Shown: positions 1 through 12,417 of the stretch, piece by piece
How the letters are laid out: every line of letters begins with the position of its first letter
Position numbering within the stretch: the stretch's first letter is position 1
Assembly: GCA_949592205.1 (NCBI GenBank)
Contig: CATIUR010000003.1
Coordinates: forward strand, 147,854,759-147,918,758
Reading direction: 5' to 3'
Length of the DNA stretch: 64,000 bases
From: Helichrysum umbraculigerum
Lineage: Eukaryota > Streptophyta > Magnoliopsida > Asterales > Asteraceae
Program-made: the position numbers and the translations under genes
Notes under the pieces: generated by a model
Databases searched by the model: none
Seen by the model: the letters and a program-made list of their open reading frames with translations, nothing else
Told to the model about the DNA's origin: nothing

Positions 1-887
1 ACTTACTCATTACTTGGCTAACATCAAGCTAATGAGGAATCACTACTTTTCTTACCAAGAAACAATTAAACACATAACAGTTAAGCACAATTAGGAAATT
101 TAACACAACAGCTAATTTAAGCAATAAACACAATTAAATAAACATAACAAATAACTTATTATTTGATTGTGTAAACCTCTAGCCCGCAAGCTATACGGTA
201 CTACACAATCACATCACATGTTTAACCCCCGTATCACTCACCACAATTCTTAGACGATTTCACCATATTGATCATCATAAGCTTCCACGTCTCTTAACAC
301 CTACATAATCATACATATCATCATAACAACACTTAGACACTTACAATCATCACTTTCCTACTAAATTCCATGTTTTATTATCATAATCATACTTCATTAA
401 CACTAGTTTATGATTTAGCTCTATTTCTACAAGTATTTAACATAACTCTTATGAACATATCACTAACTTTTTAATCTTTTACTCATTTTAGCATTAATTC
501 ATTCACTATTAAGCTTTACTAACTTCAATTAAACATATCAAACACTAATTTCATATCAAAATCACTAGTTCATGAAACCCCATCAAAACCCCCATATTTG
601 CCCAAGAACACTAATAATAAATTCATCACTTTCAATATGTTATATGATTACTAATGATTATAGAAACACTTACTAACACTAATTCAATCAATTTCTAACT
701 TCAATTTCGTATTTAAATCATCAATTTAACAAAACCCCATAAAAACCCAAAACCTAGGTTTTAAAACATAAAGAAATTCAACTTACATAAGTTTAGAGAT
801 GAACTAAGGATGATGAATTCGAGTTTGTAAAGCTTGAATCAAAGATTGGGATGAAGAATTTAACCTAATTTGATGTTCCATAAATTT

Positions 888-3410
888 TGTAACACCCCCA
901 AATTTGATGATTTGCGGAAGCTTGATTTGGGTGTTACTAATCAATAACAAAGCACAAAGATATATAGCAAACGACTCTATATGCGTCGTTTTAACAAAAT
1001 ATATTGATAATTGAAATGTTTACAACATTTAAAGCTTTACATAGCTCGAGTTTAAATAAAAGGAGATTTCAGTACATAAGTACTTGTACAAAATATACTA
1101 ATGCAAGAAAATCTCAATCGTCTGTATGCTGACTCGAGCTAAGGTCCTGAAGCAGAAACATCCTACTGCTGGGTACCTGCGATATATGCTAAAAGGTCAG
1201 CTATAAAGCTGGTGAGCTCACAGGTTTGAAATCAGTTAATATAGTATGAACCGCAAGATTTAAATAATGAATTGCATCCAGCAATTGAATAATGAATTGC
1301 ATCCAGCAATTAAATGATAGTCATCGTGTATACAGCCATGAGCACATAGTTGAGCTTAACTCGAGGGCCGGGTCCCCTATAGAGAATTCCGGGCGAGGTG
1401 CCTCCACGAATGCCTAATCTACATTCGTCTTCCCAAATATTAGTACGTCCGTTTACCCGGTTAGTGCTTGCTAACCCGGACGAGGTGGGTCAATCCTATA
1501 TGGTACCATATACTAATATTCACGCTACAACGTATTAACAACTATGCTGACGGAAGACTTTAAAATGATTAGTTTCGAAAAACTCATGTAGTATATGAAA
1601 AGTTGGTACTTGCGTTCACATGTTAAAAGTTGAGCAGTATATCACACCCCTGAGTAAAACAGTAAAAAGAGGGGCTATGAGACTCACCTGAGTCTGAAAG
1701 CGTTTAAACAAACGTAAGTTGATTAGCCGAGTATGAAGTCCAAAGACTTGTAACCTGAGGGTGTCCACGACACGCGATGGTTATAAACATGATTGGGTAT
1801 CTCAAAAGATCACCCTTGTAGTTGTTACACAACTATATATATGTCCAAATTACTACGATTTGGTTGATTTGTTAAGTGTTTGAAAACATGTACGGCCCGT
1901 TGGTGACGGATTTGTAATAATAATCTCAACTATTATTATTTTGATTTCGTGGCGTTTTACTTGAAAAATGTGTTTTGATTGTGTTTTAGAAGCCGTTACG
2001 GAATCTAAGTACGGGGGTCCGGGGGCAGCGCCCCTGGTAGCGGGGTCCAAGGGGCGGCAGCCCCTGGCTGGGGTCGAGCTGCCAGGTCAGCTTGGAAAAT
2101 TTTTATTTCTACTATATTGCTTTGACGAAAAACGCATCTGGGATCTGAATTCGGGTAAAATCGAGTGATAAATTTCGAGTCTCGACACTTAGTAAAAATC
2201 TGAGTTTTCTGTGTTTTGCGACACAATATGCGACACAAAGGTAGTTATGCGACACAAGGGTTGTGTCGCATAGAAAATGCGACACAATGTCTATGCGACA
2301 CAAGGGTTGTGTCGCATAGATGCGGGATGCTGATTCAACAGCGACATAGTGATTGTGTCGTATGAAAATACGACATAGAATACGACATAATGGTTGTGTC
2401 GCAAGGATTGCGACACTAATTATTTGGTACGACACAAGGTGCGACACAGGGGGTTTTATACGACGCAAGGGGCAAAATACGACACAACATGCGACACAAG
2501 GCTTGTGTCGCATGGAAGAACACCAGCCCAGAAAGTCCGGCTGTTACAATTTTTCCGGCCAAAAATCCGTTTTAAACCCGTTTTCAAGCTATAAATTCAT
2601 GTTCTACACTTAGTAATGGACATATACAAGTTATAATAACAACTAGAAATCGAAAATACTAAGAATCGAGAGATTTCGGGATTTTGTCGGAAACTTACAA
2701 TTTGCCGAAATGGAAATCCGGAAAGATGGAAATGTAGATCGTTGCGAGGTGATCGTGAATCTCTAAAAATATTGATGATCCGAGCGTTTTTATTGGTAGT
2801 ATTATGTGATTAAATGAGGTGGTGGTGAAAATGGTTTAGAGAGAAAATGAAAGAGAAAAATAAGAGAGAGAGAGAGAGAGATAATGGATAAATGAGAAAA
2901 AGGAAATGGGAAGTGGGAGGTTATCCCCACTTTTCAGTTTGCGCCCCGCGTTTCGCGTGGTGTTCGTTTTCTCCGTCTTTTAAACGTTAAATAATTATTT
3001 TACATTTTTATTATAAGTTTTAAAATACAATTTATTACGCGGTATATTGTTTAAATATTTTACTAATCAATTTATATTTGGGTTATAAAATGTAAGTTAA
3101 TTTGTTTGCGCGTTTTACATTTTTAAATCGTATAAGTTTTGTTTGTATAATCCAAATGAATACGAAATATTATAATAATAATATTTTTGATATAAAAGCG
3201 TTATTTAATAAAATTGGTCACCAAGGTCCGTATTAAATTGAATCGAGATACATTCGATTTAAATTGCGTACGATTTAATCAAATCGCATTTTCGTATATA
3301 TTCCACAATATATATAATTCGATACATTAATTAGCCTAATACAGAACTAATTACATGTATTAACATATGATTAGGCACTAATTACTAGTCCTAATTTGGC
3401 GGGTGTTACA
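888..3410 (-). mobile_element. Solo LTR (about 2.5 kb) nested in the LARD LTR
   Basis: The insert begins TGTAACACCC and ends GGGTGTTACA. It is flanked on both sides by AATTT (883-887 and 3411-3415), where the uninterrupted copy near 6830 has a single AATTT. Length, TG...CA ends and a 5-bp target duplication identify a solo LTR left by LTR-LTR recombination. Orientation is taken from similarity to the minus-strand LTR at 60688-63403: shared hairpin-rich repeat, shared text around 2520-2600 and the end region. No gene is inside; short open frames in it are chance. Confidence 0.88.
2218..2515. repeat. Minisatellite of GCGACACAA hairpins inside the solo LTR
   Basis: About a dozen copies of GCGACACAA or its complement TTGTGTCGC occur in 300 bp. 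Several form perfect hairpins: a 12-bp stem TATGCGACACAA with loop GGG at 2246-2272 and again at 2292-2318, and another with a shorter loop near 2491-2515. The same motif array sits at the homologous place in the LTR at 60688-63403. Confidence 0.85.
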
Positions 3411-3649
3411 AATTTCTCCTGTGTTTTCTTCTTGTCTCTGGAAACATATGAGGTAAAATGAAATAATCCTACAGCTCTACGTACATATGTGTATTTATCT
3501 GTTTAATTCTATTCCCTTTTATTTCGTATAGTCTGGAACTGATAAAACCGTTTACGTTTTTCACTATATCTCATTATTTACATAATAATATTTCGTAATA
3601 AAAATATATCCGTGTACGATATTAATTTCCTGAAATTCAGGGTGTTACA

Positions 3650-3665
3650 ACTCTCCCCCACTTAT
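3650..3665 (-). other. Polypurine tract of the LARD-like element
   Basis: Read on the minus strand this is an A/G-rich run containing GTGGGGGAGA directly before TGTAACACCC. That is the normal primer for plus-strand DNA synthesis next to a 3' LTR. Confidence 0.75.
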
Positions 3666-4412
3666 TTCATTCGTGTCCTCACGAATGGCACTCGTACTAC
3701 TCAGTTTTAACACTATCTCTACTCATACACAAACACTTAATCATACTTAGAACGCTTCACTTAATTCACTGGTCATACTTAAACACATATATCACCTAGT
3801 TTTACTCAAACGCATTATTACTATTCTCTAAAACCAAGTACATTATTAACACCAACTCTACAAGCTCTTAATCATATACCCCCTACATATTGGTTTCACA
3901 TAATTTAATGAAATACGTATCACTAGATACAAGTCTATTACTCCTACTCTCTCTATTATCTTTTTTTTATATATAATATCTAACACGTAATTCACATAGT
4001 TTAAACACCTCTTCTCTTACACTCTATCCTAACAATCACACTAAATCACTTTGATATTTGATAACTCCAACAATTCCATGTGAAATAGCATAATATAACT
4101 ACAGTGATCAGGCGTAGACATATTATGTTATACACACTTCGTTCTCAAGTTATCTCATATCATCGATTTCTAATGTGATTCTCACACAAACACATAACAG
4201 ACAAATCAATTAACAGTTTACACACAATAAGTAACAATTTAACAGTTAAACACATAGTCAAAAACTACTTCATTACTTATATATCTACCTTATTTGCACA
4301 TACCAACTTCAACAATTAACTATTTAGCATAATCATAACCATAACAATTCAAACAACACATAATGGTTTAAGTTTAAGCAATCTTATCATGGATCACCTA
4401 ACTCTCTTAAAC

Positions 4413-4429
4413 CATTGCTCTGATACCAA
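4413..4429 (-). other. Primer binding site, initiator tRNA-Met type
   Basis: The minus strand reads TTGGTATCAGAGCAATG two bases after the LTR end at 4432. TGGTATCAGAGC is the classic plant retrotransposon site complementary to the 3' end of initiator methionyl tRNA. Confidence 0.85.
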
Positions 4430-4431
4430 CT

Positions 4432-7065
4432 TGAAACGCCCCGAAAACAGAACCATTTTTTTTATACATACTCTAAAAGCACTCTCTATTGGTCCCACAT
4501 CTCGTATATTTGATACCGAATTCTCATCTTTACATTTTGACCCAAAACAAGACAACGGGGTATGCAAATTACCAACCATGTAGTACAGATAGGTAAAACA
4601 ACCTTGTTTTAGCTAGAACAAGCTTGTTTTAGACTAGAAGAAGCCTGTTCTAGTGGTAACAGACTCAAATTTTTGACCAAATTCAAACACGCATAACTCC
4701 TAAACCGTAAGGAGTTAGACCCTGAAAAATTTTGCATGCACCTCCAAAATGACAATACGAAACTTTCCCTTTTTACAATTTTCCAAAATACACGTTTTAC
4801 AAGTAAACGGACGTATAACCTCTTTTCGACCATTTTAACCACTTTTGAACTACACTTCAAATCACAAACCACACACAATTATGATCTGACTTTTTGCACA
4901 CTCGTTTGACTCACCAAAACATACTTCAAGCATACAACAAACAACTCCTAACACTAACCCATTTAAATATCCTCTTATGACTAGTTTCAACCCATTTTGA
5001 CCCCATTTGACCCGTTTCACCAAAACAACCATATACCACCACAACTCTACCCAAAACCATATATGTTTGACCATTATAACCCTGTTCACTATATGTCAAC
5101 TTCACATTTGACTAACCAATCACATTCGACACTAAATCACTTTTCACCACTTTGACCCAAACCAAACCAATCATACGACTTCATACACTTGATAACCACA
5201 TACACTAGACACCATATTTCAGTTTGACTTTCAAAGTCAACTACTATATATTGACCAACATATTTAATTCGAAAACTCTTTGTTTGGGCGATTTATACAA
5301 TTGGGCATCAAAACAACAATTCAAAAGAAAGAAGCATATTCTAACCATAAGCATGCTCCATATCCATATCACTAGCTTCTCATAACCCTTCTATCCACAT
5401 GTCACTAGCCAAACATCAACCTACAACATAAATACTGAAACGGGTAAGCACAACTGCTTAGTGAGTACACAGGCAATCAAACAAGCAATACACATAACAC
5501 TTAACACATAACACATATCAACACAATACATAAACACAAAATCACTGGGCCCTGAACACTGAACACTAAACACTGTGTTAACCGTAGTTAACTCTCTCAT
5601 CACCACTGAATCTTTACACATAATCATATCACATAACTTAAACATCAACAATCAAAACACTAATCAACACATCTTTTAACATAATCTTAAATACATATAA
5701 GAAACAAAACATATAATAAGCAACTCTCACTTGATTGTATGATCCTCTAGCTCGGAAGCTATCCGGAAACACATACAACCAATTCATACACGGTTCACCA
5801 CATAATCACTGATTAATCCACATATATCAACAAATCACCTTCTACCCGATTGTGTAGCCGCTTGCTCGGAAGCAATCCAGATCCAACACAATCGAATCAT
5901 ATACTATTCATCACCAATTCTTTTCCTTTACCTTTAAGCTAGTGACTTACTCATTACTTGGCTAACATCAAGCTAATGAGGAATCACTACTTTTCTTACC
6001 AAGAAACAATTAAACACATAACAATAAAGCACAATTAAGAAATTTAACACAACAGCTAATTTAAGCAATAAACACAATTAAATAAACATAACAAATAACT
6101 TATTATTTGATTGTGTAAACCTCTAGCCCACAAGCTATACGGTACTACACAATCACATCACATGTTTAACCCCCGTATCACTCACCACAATTCTTAGACG
6201 ATTTCACCATATTGATCATCATAAGCCTCCACGTCTCTTAACACCTACATAATCATACATATCATCATAACAACACTTAGACACTAACAATCATCACTTT
6301 CCTACTAAATTCCATGTTTTATTATCATAATCATACTTCATTAACACTAATTCATGATTTAGCTCTATTTCTACAAGTATTTAACATAACTCTTATGAAC
6401 ATATCACTAACTTTTTAATCTTTTACTCATTTTAGCATTAATTCATTCACTATTAAGCTTTACTAACTTCAATTAAACATATCAAACACTAATTTCATAT
6501 CAAAATCACTAGTTCATGAAACCCCATCAAAACCCCCATATTTGCCCAAGAACACTAATAATAAATTCATCACTTTCAATATGTTATATGATTACTAATG
6601 ATCATAGAAACACTTACTAACACTAATTCAATCAATTTCTAACTTCAATTTTGTATTTAAATCATCAATTTAACAAAACCCCATAAAAACCCAAAACCTA
6701 GGTTTTAAAACATAAAGAAATTCAACTTACATAAGTTTAGAGATGAACTAAGGATGATGAATTTGAGTTTGTAAAGCTTGAATCAAATATTGGGATGAAG
6801 AATTTAACCTAATTTGATGTTCCATGAATTTCTCCTGTGTTTTCTTCTTGTCTCTGGAAACATATGAGATAAAATGAAATAATCCTACAGCTCCACGTAC
6901 ATATGTGTATTTATCTGTTTAATTCTATTCCCTTTTATTTCGTATAGTCTGGAACTGATAAAACCGTTTAGATTTTTCACTATATCTCATTATTTACATA
7001 ATAATATTTCGTAATAAAAATATATCCATGTACGATATTAATTTCCTGAAATTCAGGGTGTTACA
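4432..7065 (-). repeat. 5' LTR of the LARD-like element (complete, 2.63 kb)
   Basis: The plus strand begins TGAAACGCCC after the primer site and ends GGGTGTTACA. Its right part is a near-identical copy of 1-887 plus 3411-3649 and shows the uninterrupted form of the site used by the nested solo LTR. No gene is seen inside. Confidence 0.85.
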
Positions 7066-7830
7066 GATGAAGATGCTTGATCTTGATGTTGACGATGACG
7101 GTGATGATTCCGACGGTGGTGGTGGCGGTGGTTTGTGGTGGTGTGGTATTTTATGTTGTGATTTTTAGAGAGATGTTAGAGAGAAAAGTGTGTTTTTAGA
7201 GAGAGAGAGATGGAGGTGAAATGGGGGTGATGTTGGAGTAAAAAGGAAGAAAAGGGGGGGAGGTGGGGAGGGGTTGGGGCCGGCTCATTTGGGGCAAGAT
7301 CCACAATTTGTGGGTCTTGTCTCATTTTGCAGTATTTTCGCTCCGCGTTCGTGTACCAGATCGTTTAGTTGTGAAATATTTTTAAATGATAAATTTGAAA
7401 ATTTGAAATCGAATATATTTTTAGTTGAATTATTTTATAAAAATAATTTAGTTGAGTAATAAAATTTATAACTTCGTTTTAATTTAGTTTGACGGATATG
7501 TTTCGTCGCACAGATTACGTTTTATACGATACGAAATACTTTGTAAATATTATCAACATAATGTTTAATAAATAATAACGTTATTTAATAGTTTCGTATT
7601 ATTAAATAATTTTGTTCATCAACAGTCGTATTATTTTGTCGCGTTTATTTCCAATTGTTTTGTACGCAATTATAATAATTACGAAATATGTAATACTATA
7701 CGTCTTAACTAGTTGGGCTCTACTAGACTTACCTCTAAAATGTGTTGTGAATTCACTCTAAGTTAGGGAATTAGCCTAGAAATGCGTGCAATTACTGTTT
7801 ATAATTATGTCGAAATTGCGGGGTGTTACA
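7066..7830 (-). mobile_element. 5' end of an older solo LTR, host of the LARD insertion
   Basis: The last 350 bp match the end of the LTR at 62900-63403 and, in reverse, the start of the LTR at 39058: shared text around the ACTAGTTGGGC motif, the GTTGTGAATTCACT stretch and the terminal GGGGTGTTACA. The rest of this LTR would lie left of the window, displaced by the LARD. A GA-rich tract (7195-7275) and a GGTGGTGGTGG run lie in it. Confidence 0.75.
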
Positions 7831-8130
7831 ATCAGTGACTTTAAAAATGAGTTATTAAGAGTAATTAATGAGAATAAAATTGAGGAGTTTGATGATTTTT
7901 AAAACTTATTTTGACAAATGAACAATCTTTTTGAGACTAGATAAAATAGTAACGCGAATTTTTTTTTAGACATATGAGTGATAACAAACTATAAAGTGAA
8001 TGACTAATTGTAGACCAGACAATATGGCATATATGATTAATTCCGTTTTAAAAGTTTAACGAAGAAAGAAAATAATTATGTATGCGATTATTGATTAAAA
8101 AATTTAAAATCCCATCGTTGATCTTATGGA

Positions 8131-8162
<32 letters not shown>

Positions 8163-9822
8163 TGAGTTAAAATAAGAAGGCTAATTTTCGTGAGACCGTA
8201 GAAAATCCTTCAAAATCACTTTTTAACTATCCGAAACACATTATTCTTCAAAAAAATTTCAATGATTACTATCTAAATAACTTTTGAAAGCTATGATATA
8301 AATATAAACAAAATATATTAACTTTTTTTACAGTTGTTACTGTTGTAATTATTTAAGATAATCACAAAATATAACATGATAATCACATGTGATTATTCTC
8401 TAATATAATGTGATTATCATGTGTTCGAGAAAATCACAAGATATGACATAATAATCACACATTATTTATGTGATTATTAAGTTAAAAAATGTGATTATTG
8501 TGAATAAAAAATTAATAAAAAATAATTAAAAAATAATAAAACGTTGGAAAAAATATTATTTGAAAAATAGATTCTAAAAGTTATTTGAAAAGAAGCTATG
8601 AAGAAAATTTTGTAAAATAACGTGGTTTGAATAGCTACAAAGTGATTTGGAAGTGTTTCCTACGTTCTCACGAAAATTAGTCTTCTTATTTGAACCCACG
8701 ACTATATATATATATACTAGATGGAGACCCGTGCGATGCACGACAATTTATTAGAGTATTTTTAATAACGATATTAACAAATAAGTTGAGAAATAGTAAT
8801 TAAAAGAAAGTAACTTACCGTTTGAAATCTTTTGTTATTACTAACTTAGAACTCATCAATGAATGCATAGTGTTAATTGTATTTTGAAACCAATGTAACA
8901 ATTAGATGGTCAATTAAATGTGTTGGTAAAAAAATTTATATTGAATGAATTGTTTATCCATAGTCTACATATGAACAATAACAACAGATTAAAAATAAAT
9001 TTAACTATTATATGGGTTACAATGATTATACATAACATTATGGAACAGTAACATTATTTACAAAACAATGTATATATCACTTTTGACAATTAAATATAAA
9101 AATTATATAAGTTAAAAATAATCATAATCATATATACCACAAAAAGTAGGAAGAAAAAGAACGCAGCTGACTTTTAAGAAACACGTATATATACATGCAA
9201 AAATTCATGAACAAAACATTCTCGAATAAAAAAATCCAGAATGGATGGTGTTCGTATATATAGAGAGATATAAATAATCCGTTATTAATCCTAAAAAATA
9301 GCTAACCCTTTTGGATATACATAAATGTAAAAAAGATAAATTAATATTAATATTAATTATTGGTAGCTCGTTTTAATAAAGAGGGATGGAAACATGTATT
9401 GCCAAGCAAAATATTTTTATATCGTTCGTTAATTTTATTAATATAAATATTATTAATATTAATTTTAATATTATTATATTATTTTCATTTACTTATTATT
9501 AAATGATACGATGTAGATAAGCATTTATTGGTCGAGGAGACAGACTTCCATAATGAATCCTTTTTGATATTTAAAAAATATATAATTGATTATGTAATTT
9601 GGTAATTGGAATTATAAGAGGTTGTCACGTGTCATTATTGCCTACATGACAAATTCTGAAGCAATTTTTATTACTCGCTTAGTATATATATATATATATA
9701 TATATATTCGTATGTTATTAAATTTATTATTAATTATTATCGATGATGTCATTAGAATTTTAATTAATTAAGTTTTTGATGAACATCATCAAGGGTTTCT
9801 ATATGACTATAATTTAAGATTA
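7831..9822. other. AT-rich intergenic spacer without a gene
   Basis: No reading frame of note on either strand. It holds the inverted-repeat element at 8161-8700 and AT microsatellites at 8131-8158 and 9683-9707. Just after 8716 is the motif ACCCGTGCGATGCACG, which I recall as a recurrent end of dispersed plant repeats; the element it may belong to could not be delimited. Confidence 0.6.
8161..8700. mobile_element. MITE with long (about 65 bp) terminal inverted repeats
   Basis: The left end (from GTTAAAATAAGAAGGC) is matched in reverse complement by the right end (GTTCAAATAAGAAGAC) for about 65 bp, both arms continuing with AATTTTCGTGAGA. It sits in an AT microsatellite, so the target duplication cannot be read. 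The interior is AT-rich with repeated TGTGATTAT words and codes for nothing. Confidence 0.7.
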
Positions 9823-9830
9823 TTACTACT

Positions 9831-10524
9831 TAGGGATGGCAATGGGTCGAGTTCGGGTTGGGTTTTAGTGAACCCGTACCCAAACCCATTTAGAATATGC
9901 CTACCCAAATCCAACCCAATAGCTAGCGGGTACCCATTTAATATTGCCCATCGGTTTCGGGTTTCCCCACGGGTATCGGTTATCCCCGCTTGACTATTCC
10001 ACAAATGAAATAGCAAGTATGACGATTATAAATGATGTCTTAAAACGGAAACGTGACAAAAAAAAGAAGCAAACCAAGATACCCTAAATAATAGAATGGT
10101 TGTTCAAACTGATCATAATATAAACAATTACATGTTTTTGAAAGTACAAAATTCAAATGTCATGATCATTCAAATTCAAAGAAATAGATGCAAAATATAT
10201 AGATAATATGATCATTTTTAATCTTCATTCTTCAATCTTCATCCACAAATTAATTGTGTTTTAATTATATTATATATATATTTTATAGATTACATATAAT
10301 TAAGAATAATAATTATGCGGGTACGGGTACGGGTAATTGGATATGGGTACGGGTACGGGTAATCGGGGCGGATATTACTAAAACCCGTACCCAAACCCAA
10401 ACCCGCGAAGAAAAAAAACTTGTACCCAAACCCGTATCCAAACCCGTCTACCCATACGGGTACGAGTATTAATTGGGTCGGGTTCGGTTTTCCCCATCGG
10501 GTTCGGATGTTTTTGCCATCCCTA
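9831..10524. mobile_element. Non-autonomous hAT (Ac/Ds-like) element
   Basis: Terminal inverted repeats TAGGGATGGCAA / TTGCCATCCCTA are flanked by a perfect 8-bp target duplication TTACTACT (9823-9830 and 10525-10532). The TAGGGATG end resembles maize Ac, and 8-bp duplications are the hAT signature. The 694 bp interior has no transposase. It carries runs of GGGTACGGGTACGGGTA and their complement around 10315-10450, so the element can fold on itself. Confidence 0.9.
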
Positions 10525-12417
10525 TTACTACTACTACATGTTACTATTAGGGTTCTACTAAGGTATAATTATGTTACACATGATGACATGCATTTGTCAC
10601 AGGTTGGGGGTTCGACCCCTACTCGGTACATGGAAAATCCATTGGGCCTTTGGGCTCCGTGGTGAGGAGTTTTCCCAATTGGGCTTCTTCTCGAGGGTGC
10701 ATTATGGAGATGATCGGGTGGACCACTACCTGCCTAGGTCCGTCAGTGATTCAAAACTGCCTTTCAAAAAAAAAAAATTTACATTTATTACTCATTAATT
10801 TAATTTAATATTTACTATTTTTATATATATTATAAATAAATGCTAATTTCAATATATATTTTCGTTTACATTATTAACTTCACCTTATCGTGTCGTGTGC
10901 CCTCTGAGCATACATTAGAAAATCCTTTCTTATTATTATTATATTTTTTATTATCGTTGTTGTTGTTATACCTTCAAAGGTGGACATATCCACGTCATTT
11001 GCTTTTTTAATGGGACGTTTTGCAACAATTAATCAGCATCTAAAAACTACAAAGATTTGCTTTGTCGCATTGTGATTAGAACGCAATAACTAATAATCTT
11101 ACACCACTCTGTTTTGGATAAGGATTAGAATACTTTTTTTTTTTTTTTAATTCTAAATTGGTAGCATATATCATTCGCTTTATATTTTTGTAGGAATATA
11201 TAAAAAGTAACGTTAAATTGAATATCAAACGTAAATCTATGGTCTGTCAAACTTTATCCTACACGTATTTTACACGGGATGCAGACTATTTGACACGATA
11301 GGGACTATAATTTACATCAAAAATAAATAAAAAAGTTTAACACCATTTTAATGGGATTATAACTTAATTTATTTGAAGTGGTTTTTAGCATTTCATTTTA
11401 TTGATTAAAATGGTCTTAATTAAGTGTCATGTGGACCTATACTATCACTAGCCACTGGCCACCACAAATCAATAAATTTCATATGTTTTATATTTTAAAT
11501 GTATATATAATTTCTTTAATAAAATATATATTTATTAAAAATGTCATTTTAAGAAATTTGATAACTTATCATCATGTGTATATATAATGTTATATTTACA
11601 TAAAAGCTGTATTAACATTTTAATTACTATCATCTAATATTATTAACATGTATACAAATTAAACCATCTTATTCTTCTTTTTTGTTTTGCATATTCAATT
11701 ATCATTTAACATAGAAAAATGATTCATTTTTATATTATTTTTTTTGGTGTGTTATTGACTTCCCACTATGTATCCTACTATTGTTAAATATAAATTATAA
11801 ATATGTATGTATGTATGACTATTTTTTTAATAATGACAACTAATTAAGAAACATTATAATTTGATTATATAACCATTGATAAATAAATGTTTATAACAAA
11901 AATTGCACAATGATGTAACATTCCTCCATAAAATAAATTATTGAATATAAATATTACAAAAAAAAAAAAAAAAAAAAAGAATCTTCCAAACTCATTGGAG
12001 AATAAAACACACCTTTTTTCTACAACAAGAACCAGGGTTTTAGAGAAAGAAAAATAATAATTAAAAAAAAAAAGACCTACTGTTTGTTTTTATGTGAGAG
12101 ATAATGATGACAAAAAGGGCCTTCTATCAATCATACCAAAGCTGCTTAAATCATGTTACCTGCTCTTCCTCTTTGTGATTTATTATATACTGGAATGGGT
12201 ATCTGTAAATATCCTTTCTTTATTTAAAAAAAAAAAAAAAAAAAAGAGAGAGACATGGGTATGTATAAAAACCCTTAAATCACCACTTCCTGACATGGGT
12301 TACTCCAATTTTCTGTTCTTAATGATATGTTGAGTGTTAAAGTTTAGTTCTTGATTGAAAAAAGATTAGGGTTCTTTAGGGGCTGATAATTTGTATCAAA
12401 AATTGTTTGAAAAAATA
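10525..12417. other. Intergenic spacer upstream of the SnRK1 beta gene
   Basis: Apart from the SINE at about 10575-10777 this is AT-rich DNA with long A runs (about 11959-11978 and 12227-12245) and no coding signal. The last few hundred bases should include the promoter and 5' UTR of the gene at 12418. A TATA-like TGTATAAAAACC lies near 12260, about 155 bp before the start codon. Confidence 0.5.
10575..10777 (+). mobile_element. tRNA-derived SINE
   Basis: A pol III B box, GGTTCGACCCC (about 10609-10619), is followed by about 140 bp of body ending TGCCTTTC and a 12-base A tail (10766-10777). This matches the architecture of plant tRNA-type SINEs. A clear A box is not visible, so the 5' end may be truncated and the left boundary is approximate. 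No target duplication was found. Confidence 0.75.

Larger units (their letters stand above)
1..3649 (-). repeat. 3' LTR of the LARD-like element, split by a nested solo LTR
   Basis: Bases 1-887 and 3411-3649 together match 5945-7065 almost base for base. The interruption at 888-3410 is a separate inserted LTR. The LTR ends in GGGTGTTACA at 3649, directly next to the complement of a purine-rich tract, as expected for the U3 end of a minus-strand element. Confidence 0.85.
3650..4431 (-). other. Non-coding interior of the LARD-like element
   Basis: This 782 bp AT-rich stretch between polypurine tract and primer binding site holds no reading frame resembling gag, protease, reverse transcriptase or integrase on either strand. 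Confidence 0.8.
1..7065 (-). mobile_element. Large non-autonomous LTR retrotransposon (LARD-like), left end outside window
   Basis: Two LTR copies flank a short interior. The right copy is 4432-7065. The left copy is cut by the window edge and ends at 3649; base 1 matches base 5945. Read on the minus strand the order is 5' LTR (7065 to 4432), a primer binding site matching initiator tRNA-Met, a 782 bp interior without gag or pol, a polypurine tract (complement of 3650-3665), then the 3' LTR. LTRs of about 2.6 kb with no coding capacity fit a LARD-type element mobilised by a relative. The copies differ at scattered bases, so the insertion is fairly young. The right flank is GATGA; the matching left duplication is out of view. 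Confidence 0.85.

Noticed and set aside
2005..2613. Open frames on both strands around 2005-2613 (Cys/Val/Ala-rich translations)
   Set aside because: They follow the GCGACACAA hairpin repeats of a solo LTR, which lack stops by composition.
10609..10619. Possible tRNA gene because of a GGTTCGACCCC box
   Set aside because: No acceptor or anticodon stem is found; the box lies in a body with an A tail, which fits a SINE.
12094..12333. 79-residue frame just before the SnRK1 beta start
   Set aside because: It crosses an A tract and likely UTR or promoter sequence and has no similarity; the MGNVSG start at 12418 fits the family.
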